From Candidatus Sodaliphilus limicaballi (lineage in GTDB: Bacteria > Bacteroidota > Bacteroidia > Bacteroidales > Muribaculaceae), in contig JAGHSP010000201.1 in NCBI GenBank assembly GCA_018065815.1, forward strand, positions 1-22,192: a stretch of DNA of 22,192 nucleotides. The letters run 5' to 3'. Position numbers and translations under genes: made by a program. A model generated the notes under the pieces. That model saw only the letters and a list, made by a program, of their open reading frames with translations, did no database searches and had not been told where the DNA came from. Shown here piece after piece: positions 16,243-22,192 of this stretch (positions are counted from its first letter, which is position 1; each line of letters begins with the position of its first letter).

Positions 16243-16725
16243 ATGACCCGCGAGCAATTCATAAGCACGATCAAGCGTGAGCAGGAGGCACTGATGCGTT
16301 TCCTGCTTGCCCTGTGCTGCGGTGACCATGACGATGCCAGTGACATCGCACAGGAAACGCTCATCAAGGCATACATTGCACTCGACCGCTATGACGAGCG
16401 CGAGCAGTTCGCGGCATGGATAAGACGCATCGCCTACAACACCTTCATCAACCACCGCAAGAAACGACAGCGCGAGGCAACACAACCCATCGAGCAGGCA
16501 AGGCACATCGCAGGCGGGCAAGAGGCCGACTCAAAATTTGATAACGAGGAACTGCATCGCGCCCTTGCAGCGCTGTCACACAGTGAGCGCCTGGCGATAG
16601 TGCTGCACTACATCGAAGGCTTCAAAATCAACGAGATAACACAAATAACCGGCTGCAGCGAGGCTGCTGTGAAAAAACAGCTCCAGCGCGGGCGCGAAGA
16701 ACTGAAAAGGAGGATAACACGATGA
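16243..16725 (+). CDS. RNA polymerase sigma factor, ECF (sigma-70 group 4) type
   Basis: A 160-residue alternative sigma factor. Region 2 covers about residues 10-77, with the conserved SDIAQETLIKAYIALDRYD (33-51) and FAAWIRRIAYNTFINHRKK (56-74). Region 4 covers about 102-155, with LSHSERLAIVLHYIEGFKI and a helix-turn-helix INEITQITGCSEAAVKKQLQ (129-148). A short glutamine-rich linker joins them. It lacks regions 1 and 3, as ECF factors do. The last two codons overlap the next gene by ATGA, so translation of the pair is coupled. Its target promoters cannot be read from this window; a candidate upstream promoter is weak and of the primary-sigma type. Confidence 0.92.
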   Translation: MTREQFISTIKREQEALMRFLLALCCGDHDDASDIAQETLIKAYIALDRYDEREQFAAWIRRIAYNTFINHRKKRQREATQPIEQARHIAGGQEADSKFDNEELHRALAALSHSERLAIVLHYIEGFKINEITQITGCSEAAVKKQLQRGREELKRRITR

Positions 16726-17108
16726 TAAACGACAACGAACTCGACAACATGCTGCGGGACTACAATCCCGAGACAGGCGACGGACGCGACATCATTACCG
16801 ACCTGGAGCGGCGCATGGATGCCGTGGACATGGTGAAAAAATACCAGGCACGGCAGATGGGCCAGCTGCGCCTGCGCGCCAAGATAGCCTTTGCGGCAGG
16901 CATGGTAATGGGGTGTGTCCTCATGATCATTGCCAACCTGCTCCCCTCGCCCACCGAAATCATAACAGTCACAACCACTTCGCCACTCCTCAACGGCCTG
17001 ATTGAGAACATCCACTACATCCTGGGTAGCATGTGCATCATGCTGATGCTATATGGCGGCCACGGGATGATGAGTGCGCGAGAACACATGAATCCAAAAA
17101 ACAGCTAA
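16722..17108 (+). CDS. Two-helix membrane protein, possible anti-sigma factor
   Basis: A 128-residue protein starting within the stop of the sigma gene (ATGA). Its N-terminal 50 residues are charged and probably cytoplasmic (LDNMLRDYNPETGDGRDIIT, then DLERRMDAVDMVKKYQAR). Two membrane helices follow, about 54-73 (IAFAAGMVMGCVLMIIANLL) and 95-113 (ENIHYILGSMCIMLMLYGG). No zinc-binding H-x3-C-x2-C anti-sigma motif is present. An ECF gene coupled to a membrane protein with a soluble N-terminus is the usual anti-sigma arrangement, so I infer that role; sequence similarity does not prove it. A terminator follows immediately. Confidence 0.75.
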   Translation: MINDNELDNMLRDYNPETGDGRDIITDLERRMDAVDMVKKYQARQMGQLRLRAKIAFAAGMVMGCVLMIIANLLPSPTEIITVTTTSPLLNGLIENIHYILGSMCIMLMLYGGHGMMSAREHMNPKNS

Positions 17109-17116
17109 CCATCCCC

Positions 17117-17156
17117 AAAATGACACAACAGGGACTATCCGAGCTGTGTCATTTTT
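17117..17156 (+). terminator. Terminator of the sigma-factor operon
   Basis: AAAATGACACA at 17117-17127 pairs perfectly with TGTGTCATTTT at 17145-17155, followed by a run of five T. The loop is 17 bases. The symmetric A/T flanks would allow it to work in both directions. Confidence 0.85.
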
Positions 17157-17257
17157 AAGGAAAATCTGACAAAACCTCACTTTTTTGATTGGGCACTTGC
17201 CGGGCGTGAGTCTAGCTGGTGTCTTTAGTGCTTTGACCATGATTTTGCGGCTAATAA

Positions 17258-17289
17258 CTTGTGCGCGTAAAAGATTATTTGTAATTTTG
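17258..17289 (+). promoter_or_regulatory. Promoter of the vitamin B12 uptake operon
   Basis: CTTG at 17258-17261, a 20-base spacer, then TAATTTTG at 17282-17289, an exact TAnnTTTG match. It lies just before the riboswitch, so the transcript would start at or near the riboswitch 5' end. No gene was found between the terminator at 17156 and this site. Confidence 0.7.
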
Positions 17290-17296
17290 CATCGCA

Positions 17297-17472
17297 ATGG
17301 GTGCCCGGCTTGCCGGGGTAATAGGGAACCGGGTGTAATTCCCGGGCAGAAACCGCTGCTGTGAGTCCTGCGTCTCATGCGAGGCGACCTCAGCGACAAC
17401 CACTGTCACCAGGTGACGGGAAGGATGCCGCAGCCACGAGGAGGACGAGCCAGAAAACCTGCCTGCTGCCAC
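17297..17472 (+). promoter_or_regulatory. Cobalamin (vitamin B12) riboswitch
   Basis: The element contains the B12 box AGCCAGAAAACCTGCC at 17448-17463, the upstream core AATAGGGAACCGGGTGTAAT followed by TCCCGGGCAG (about 17320-17348), the CCGCTGCTGTGA segment, and CCACTGTCACC plus GGTGACGGGAAGG (about 17398-17424). These are the conserved pieces of the AdoCbl-type class in order. It lies 43 bases before the start codon of a BtuB-type receptor and is expected to shut the operon off when cobalamin is plentiful. No clear terminator follows the B12 box, so control of translation by occlusion of the start region is more likely. Confidence 0.93.
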
Positions 17473-17514
17473 GATAATTAACTTGTGTTTCAAGGCTTTC
17501 GGTGATTTAGAGCA

Positions 17515-19584
17515 ATGAAAAGATTTTTAGCAATCTTATTATCCCTGACAGTACTGTGCCAGGCCGTGACGGCCACTGGCATCAATGACTCTGTGCCCGA
17601 GCGGCGTGTAAACAGCGTCGATTCGATGCAATATCTCGAGAATGTGATAGTCTATGGCCGCAAGCCATACGCCGAGGTGATTCCGGCACAGGTGCTCAGT
17701 GCCAAGACCCTTGAGGGCCTCAACAGCCACAGCGTTGCCGACGCCATACGCTACTTCAGCGGCGTTCAACTCAAGGACTATGGCGGCGTGGGCGGTATAA
17801 AGACCGTCGATATCCGTTCCATGGGCACCAACCACATGGGCGTGTTCTACGACGGCATACAGCTGGGCAATGCGCAGAACGGCCAGATAGACCTGGGCAA
17901 GTTCTCGCTCGACAACATCGAGGAAATCTCACTCTACAACGGACAGAAAAGCGACATCTTCCAGCCTGCACGCGACTATGGCAGCGCGGGCACCATCTAC
18001 CTGCGCACACGCAAGCCCAAATTCAACGACGGCAAGCGCGACAACATCAACTTCACCATGCGCACCGGTTCGTTTGATCTGGTAAACCCCAGCCTGCGAT
18101 GGGAGCACAAGCTAAACCGCAGCGTGAGCTTCACGCTCAACGCCGAATACACCTATGCCTCGGGGCAGTATCACTTCCGCTACCGCAAGAAGTTCAGCGA
18201 CGGCACACTGGCATGGGACACCACTGCGCTGCGACGCAACGGCGACGTGCATGCGTGGCGAGCAGAGGGAGCGGTGTTCGGTGCTATCCCCGACGGCAAG
18301 TGGAACGCCAAGTTCTACTACTACGACAGCGAGCGCGGCATCCCTGGTGCCATCGTCAACAACGTGTGGAAAAACTCGCAGCGGCAGTGGGACCGCAACT
18401 TCTTCACACAGGGAGGCTGGCAGAAGAAAGTGAGTGAGCACTATGAGGCAATGGTCAATGCCAAGTATGCCCGCGACTACATGCACTATGTCAACCCCGA
18501 CACCACGCTCATGCTCATCGACAACAAGTTCTGGCAAGACGAGATATACGTTTCCAGTGCCAACAAGTTCACCATCGTGCGCGACTGGGACGTGAACCTG
18601 AGCATCGACTACAAGTGGAACCACCTCAACTCCACGCTCGTGAACTTCTCCTATCCCACCCGCCACACCGGCCTCGCGGCCCTAGCCACGGCCTACACTC
18701 TGGGCGGCTTCAAGGCACAGGCGAGCCTGCTCTACACCATGGTCAACGACCTGCATGAGTCGCGCAATGCCGGACAGACGATTGCTCACCACAGCCAGTG
18801 GATGCACAAGTTCACCCCCGCGGCATTCTTCAGTTACGCCCCCTGGGTGCAGCACGACCTCAACTTCAGGGCGTTCTACAAGCGCATCTTCCGCATGCCC
18901 ACGTTCAACGACCTGTATTACACCGACATAGGCAACGCGTCGCTCAAGCCCGAGTATGTAGATCAGTACAACCTGGGCTTCCAGTACCAGCTCATGCCCG
19001 AAGAAGGTATCTTCGCTGGTTTCAAGATAAGTGCCGACGCCTACTATAACCACGTGACCGACAAGATCATAGCCGTACCCAAGGGTACTGGCCAATATCG
19101 ATGGATGATGATGAACATAGGCAAGGTGAAGATACGCGGCGTGGATGTGACCGCCCGCACCAGCTTGCGCCCCATGCGCGACGTGCGCCTTGACCTCAAC
19201 CTCAACTACACCTACCAGCGCGCACAGGACTACAGCAAGCCCGACGACTATGGCGACGGCGGCACCTACAAGGGGCAGATTGCCTACATACCCTGGCACA
19301 GCGGCAGCGCCGTGTTCCACGCCTCGTGGCGCGACGTGGTGGAGCTCAACTACAGTTTCATCTACGTGGGCGAGCGCTACCACACCAGCAGCAACATCCC
19401 CGCCAACCACGAGCAGCCGTGGTACACCCACGACATCTCGGCCCACTACACCTTCGGGGTGGGCAAGACACGCATCAAGGTCACTGGCGAGGTCAACAAC
19501 CTCTTCAACCAGTACTACGACGTGATACAGAACTACCCCATGCCGGGTCGCAACTTCAAGATTATCCTCAAATTCGACATATAA
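17515..19584 (+). CDS. btuB: TonB-dependent outer membrane receptor, BtuB type (vitamin B12)
   Basis: Imports corrinoids across the outer membrane using TonB energy. The 689-residue protein has a signal peptide (MKRFLAILLSLTVLCQAVTA, cleavage about 20-22) and a TonB-box-like ENVIVYG at 42-48. The plug domain covers about 52-168 (SVADAIRYFSGVQLKDYGG, VDIRSMGTNHMGVFYDGIQL, GSAGTIYLRTRK). A 22-strand barrel follows, ending NFKIILKFDI. There is no N-terminal carboxypeptidase-like domain, so it is not a SusC. It lies under a cobalamin riboswitch and is followed directly by a BtuG-type lipoprotein. Substrate is inferred from that context. Confidence 0.9.
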   Translation: MKRFLAILLSLTVLCQAVTATGINDSVPERRVNSVDSMQYLENVIVYGRKPYAEVIPAQVLSAKTLEGLNSHSVADAIRYFSGVQLKDYGGVGGIKTVDIRSMGTNHMGVFYDGIQLGNAQNGQIDLGKFSLDNIEEISLYNGQKSDIFQPARDYGSAGTIYLRTRKPKFNDGKRDNINFTMRTGSFDLVNPSLRWEHKLNRSVSFTLNAEYTYASGQYHFRYRKKFSDGTLAWDTTALRRNGDVHAWRAEGAVFGAIPDGKWNAKFYYYDSERGIPGAIVNNVWKNSQRQWDRNFFTQGGWQKKVSEHYEAMVNAKYARDYMHYVNPDTTLMLIDNKFWQDEIYVSSANKFTIVRDWDVNLSIDYKWNHLNSTLVNFSYPTRHTGLAALATAYTLGGFKAQASLLYTMVNDLHESRNAGQTIAHHSQWMHKFTPAAFFSYAPWVQHDLNFRAFYKRIFRMPTFNDLYYTDIGNASLKPEYVDQYNLGFQYQLMPEEGIFAGFKISADAYYNHVTDKIIAVPKGTGQYRWMMMNIGKVKIRGVDVTARTSLRPMRDVRLDLNLNYTYQRAQDYSKPDDYGDGGTYKGQIAYIPWHSGSAVFHASWRDVVELNYSFIYVGERYHTSSNIPANHEQPWYTHDISAHYTFGVGKTRIKVTGEVNNLFNQYYDVIQNYPMPGRNFKIILKFDI

Positions 19585-20733
19585 ATGAAACGACTCACAT
19601 ACACGATATTAGCAATCGTGGCGCTGATTGCCACAAGCTGCCGCAACGAGGACATCATCTTCATTCCCGAGGAGGTGGAGGTGGCTCGTCCCGAGTTCAC
19701 CAGCGTGCAGGGGTTCTATGTCTTGAACGAGGGCAACAGGGGCAGTAACAAAGCCACGCTCGACTTCTATGACTACACCACGGGCGTTTACACCCGCAAC
19801 TGCTATGCCAAGGCAAACCCCGACGTGCCCAAGGAAATGGGCGACGTGGGCAACGACCTGGGCATCTACGGCACACGCCTTTATGCCGTGATTAACTGCT
19901 CTAACAAGATTGAGGTCATGGACAAGAATACCCTGAAACGACTGGGGCAAATCGAGATCCCCAACTGCCGCTTCATCAAGTTCCACAAGGGGTATGCCTA
20001 CGTCACCAGCTATGCCGGTCCCGTAATCCTCGACCCCGAATATGAGCAAGTGGGATATGTAGCCAAGGTCGATACTGCTACACTCGAGGTGGTGGATAAA
20101 TGCCTCGTGGGATTCCAGCCCGACGATCTCGAAATTGTTGAGGACAAGATATATGTCGCCAACTCAGGCGGATATCGGTTCCCAAACTATGAAAACACCA
20201 TCTCTGTTATCGACATAGCCACATTCAAGGAGGTTGAACGCATACCCATCGCCATTAACCTCCTGTCAGTGAAAAGCGACCGACATGGCGTCTTGTGGAT
20301 TATCTCAAGAGGTAACTATTATGACATACCCAGCAACATCTACGCCTACGACACGCGCAAGCACCGCATTGTCAAGAAAATGGATATTCCCGCCAGCGCA
20401 TGCTGGATGGACGGAGATTCGCTGTATGTGGTTAGCACCCAGTGGAGTTACGTCACAATGAGCAACGAAGTGTCTTACGCCATCATCAACACCGAGACAC
20501 AACAACTTGTGACGCGTAACTTTATCACCGACGGCACCGACAAGCTGATACAAATCCCCTACGGCATCGCTGTGAACCCCATCACCAAGGATATATTCGT
20601 GACCGATGCCAAGGACTATATTTCACCCGGTAGGCTCTACTGCTTCGGCAAGGACGGCGTGCTCAAATGGGACGTGCGCACAGGCGACATTCCGGGCCAC
20701 TTCGTCTTCCTGGGCGATACCAAAACAGAATAA
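19585..20733 (+). CDS. btuG: Surface lipoprotein beta-propeller, BtuG type
   Basis: A 382-residue lipoprotein. The signal peptide ends in a lipobox IATSC (C19). The residues after the cysteine (RNED) are acidic, similar to Bacteroidota signals for export to the cell surface. The mature part consists of repeated blades with motifs such as GIYGTRLYAVINCSNKIEVMD, KIYVANSGG with TISVIDIATFKEVERI, and DIFVTDAKDYISPGRLYCF, which fits a YncE/DUF5074-like seven-bladed propeller. Proteins of this kind next to BtuB in Bacteroides (BtuG) bind vitamin B12 very tightly and hand it to BtuB. It starts directly after the btuB stop, so the two are made together. The identification rests on domain type plus context. 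Confidence 0.85.
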   Translation: MKRLTYTILAIVALIATSCRNEDIIFIPEEVEVARPEFTSVQGFYVLNEGNRGSNKATLDFYDYTTGVYTRNCYAKANPDVPKEMGDVGNDLGIYGTRLYAVINCSNKIEVMDKNTLKRLGQIEIPNCRFIKFHKGYAYVTSYAGPVILDPEYEQVGYVAKVDTATLEVVDKCLVGFQPDDLEIVEDKIYVANSGGYRFPNYENTISVIDIATFKEVERIPIAINLLSVKSDRHGVLWIISRGNYYDIPSNIYAYDTRKHRIVKKMDIPASACWMDGDSLYVVSTQWSYVTMSNEVSYAIINTETQQLVTRNFITDGTDKLIQIPYGIAVNPITKDIFVTDAKDYISPGRLYCFGKDGVLKWDVRTGDIPGHFVFLGDTKTE

Positions 20734-20774
20734 AATTAACAATCTAGATTTTCTAGCCACAAAACAAAATAACA

Positions 20775-21929
20775 ATGAAAAAAATCATCATCGCGCTATC
20801 GCTGGTTATCTCGCTGTGTGCCAGCGCAGAGAACAAGCGCTATATCACTGAGATTCACGACTTCCTGCCAGCACCGGGACAGTTCACCAACATGATGCCC
20901 GTCACCAAGGCCGATATGACCAAGGCCGACGTGCTCAAAGCCGTTGCCAACAGCATCTGCGGCTACTATGACGAGGAGGACGAGGAAGAAGTCATCGCCC
21001 AGAGCATGATTTCGCTAGGCAGCTATGGCGGTTACGTGATTTTCTCGTTTGACCACTCGCTGGTCAACGTCAAGGGCGAGTATGACATGCAGATCTTCGG
21101 CAACGCCTACCAAGCCAATCAAAGCAGCAATAGCGGCGGTAGCAGTGAGCCTGGTATCGTAATGGTTGCCAACGACTTGAACGGCCCTTGGTATGAATTG
21201 GCCGGCAGCGAGTATCACAATCCCCGCACTCAACACGACTTCAAGATCACGTACTACAAGCCCGCGCCCGACCACGTTGCTACACCCGACCCAAAAAACA
21301 AGGCGATTGTCGATACGAGCTACGTGGCGTGGACCTGCAACAGCGTTGACAGCCTCACCACAGGCCATGTCTATAAGAACTCATTCCACGCCCAGAGCTA
21401 CTGGCCCGAGTGGTATGAGGGCGACGAAATCACCTTCGAGGGCAGCAAACTGCGTTGCAACGCCGCCGACGAAAGTGGCCAGGGAACCTACTGGGTGCAG
21501 TATTTCTATGACTGGGGATATGTGGATAACCGCCCTGACTACAAGTATAACGGCACCGAACCGCAAGCCAACCAGAACCTTGGTTTCAAACTCGACTGGG
21601 CTGTTGACAGCGAGGGTAACCACGTGGACATCAAGCAGGTGAAGTACATCAAGGTGTATAATGGTGTGTTGCAGCAATGCGGCTGGCTTGGCGAGACTTC
21701 GACCGAGGTGGCTGGTGCTATCGACCTGCACCCTGACGCAGTGCCCGAGCCAGATCGCATCACCGGCGACGTTAATGGCGACGGATCAGTAGATATCACC
21801 GACGCTAACGCTATAATCAATGCCATCCTCACAACCAAAAACCTCCCCGAAGCCGACGTCAACAACGATGGCGCAATAGACATCACCGACGTCAATGCAC
21901 TCCTCAATATCATTCTCAACGGGAAATAA
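20775..21929 (+). CDS. Secreted B12-locus protein with C-terminal type I dockerin
   Basis: A 384-residue protein with a signal peptide cleaved about A18 (LCASA-EN). The cysteine at 15 is not in a lipobox, so it is not a lipoprotein. Residues 20-320 match the cell-surface protein family often found in Bacteroidota BtuB/BtuG loci: SLGSYGGYVIFSFDHS, SSEPGIVMV (123-131), WYELAGSEY (139-147), YWVQYFYDWGYVDNRP and GWLGETSTEVAGAIDLH (303-319). Residues 328-384 form a dockerin with two calcium loops (D332, N334, D336, D340, D343; and D361, N363, D365, D369, D372), each followed by a hydrophobic helix. It lies 41 bases after btuG. A corrinoid-binding or surface-scaffold role is inferred only. Whether it belongs to the BtuH class was not determined. 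Confidence 0.8.
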   Translation: MKKIIIALSLVISLCASAENKRYITEIHDFLPAPGQFTNMMPVTKADMTKADVLKAVANSICGYYDEEDEEEVIAQSMISLGSYGGYVIFSFDHSLVNVKGEYDMQIFGNAYQANQSSNSGGSSEPGIVMVANDLNGPWYELAGSEYHNPRTQHDFKITYYKPAPDHVATPDPKNKAIVDTSYVAWTCNSVDSLTTGHVYKNSFHAQSYWPEWYEGDEITFEGSKLRCNAADESGQGTYWVQYFYDWGYVDNRPDYKYNGTEPQANQNLGFKLDWAVDSEGNHVDIKQVKYIKVYNGVLQQCGWLGETSTEVAGAIDLHPDAVPEPDRITGDVNGDGSVDITDANAIINAILTTKNLPEADVNNDGAIDITDVNALLNIILNGK

Positions 21930-21951
21930 CCGTCCGCTATGAAAAAAATAA

Positions 21952-22084
21952 GTGATGGCGAATGTGGTTTTGGCTATCGCCAATACTGAAATGATAGTCG
22001 GGATTGTGTGTCTTGAAGCAAGCTTCTGCCCCACAATCCCGACTATCATTTCATGCGGTCTGCGACCACCACATTCGCCATCAC
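21952..22084. repeat. Nested inverted repeat with perfect 17-bp and 21-bp arms
   Basis: The outer arm GTGATGGCGAATGTGGT (21952-21968) pairs with 22068-22084; the inner 21-base arm (21988-22008) pairs with 22032-22052. Both are perfect. Side loops hold TTGGC-TATC-GCCAA (about 21970-21983) and GGTC-TGC-GACC (22057-22067), and the central loop holds GAAGC-AA-GCTTC (22014-22025). It starts 23 bases after the last gene. It is far longer than a terminator and looks like a non-coding repeat element or structured RNA. Confidence 0.85.
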
Positions 22085-22090
22085 AAAATG

Positions 22091-22126
22091 GGGCTTCGCC
22101 CAAAATCAAGCTCGCTATTCGCGAGC
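22091..22126. repeat. Two short hairpins beside the nested repeat
   Basis: GGG-CTTCG-CCC at about 22091-22101 and GCTCGC at 22110-22115 pairing with GCGAGC at 22121-22126. They sit in A-rich spacers directly after the nested inverted repeat and may belong to the same element. The remaining bases to 22192 are AT-rich and show no gene. Confidence 0.45.
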
Positions 22127-22192
22127 AAAATGGAATACTAGATGCTTGATGCTAAATATTAAACATGAAATATCATACATTAAATATCAATC

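Noticed and set aside
21952..22084. An integron attC site or a retron RNA
   Set aside because: No attC core sites (RYYYAAC and GTTRRRY) flank the arms, and no integrase or reverse transcriptase is visible in the window. The sequence beyond 22192 could change this for the retron option.

Overview
The window is chromosomal DNA of a Bacteroidota bacterium, most likely order Bacteroidales and a gut-type lineage (a Muribaculaceae-like family is a guess, not shown). Reasons: promoters of the Bacteroides type (TTTG, about 20 bases, TAnnTTTG), near absence of Shine-Dalgarno sites, Bacteroidota-style EF-Tu, NusG and RNA polymerase sequences, and a BtuB/BtuG vitamin B12 uptake locus ending in a protein with a dockerin tail.

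Region 1 (1-2101). After a possible gene tail at the left edge come a tyrosine recombinase (xerC-like), a short hibernation factor (hpf) coupled to it, a GC hairpin, and a strong promoter driving four tRNA genes (Thr-TGT, Tyr-GTA, Gly-TCC, Thr-GGT). No tRNA encodes its CCA end.

Region 2 (2102-15656). This is the core information-processing cluster: tuf, a terminator, tRNA-Trp, secE, nusG, rplK, rplA, rplJ, rplL, rpoB, rpoC, and a strong terminator. The order tRNA Thr-Tyr-Gly-Thr then tuf matches the tufB operon of enterobacteria. The oddity is an 805-base space between rplL and rpoB. It starts with two terminator-like hairpins and holds many further stems, with no gene or standard promoter that I can recognise.

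Region 3 (15657-17156). A three-gene operon encodes a small three-helix membrane protein, an ECF-type sigma factor, and a membrane protein that overlaps the sigma gene by ATGA and could be its anti-sigma partner. A clean terminator closes it.

Region 4 (17157-21929). A Bacteroides-type promoter and a cobalamin riboswitch precede a TonB-dependent receptor (BtuB type), a surface lipoprotein beta-propeller (BtuG type), and a secreted protein of the family often found in such loci, here carrying a C-terminal type I dockerin. Together these look like a B12 capture and import system repressed by its own ligand.

Region 5 (21930-22192). The right edge holds an elaborate nested inverted repeat (arms of 17 and 21 bases, each perfect, with three small hairpins between and inside them). 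No gene was recognised there. The best candidates for something undescribed are the rplL-rpoB intergenic region, the dockerin-tailed B12-locus protein, and this terminal repeat.
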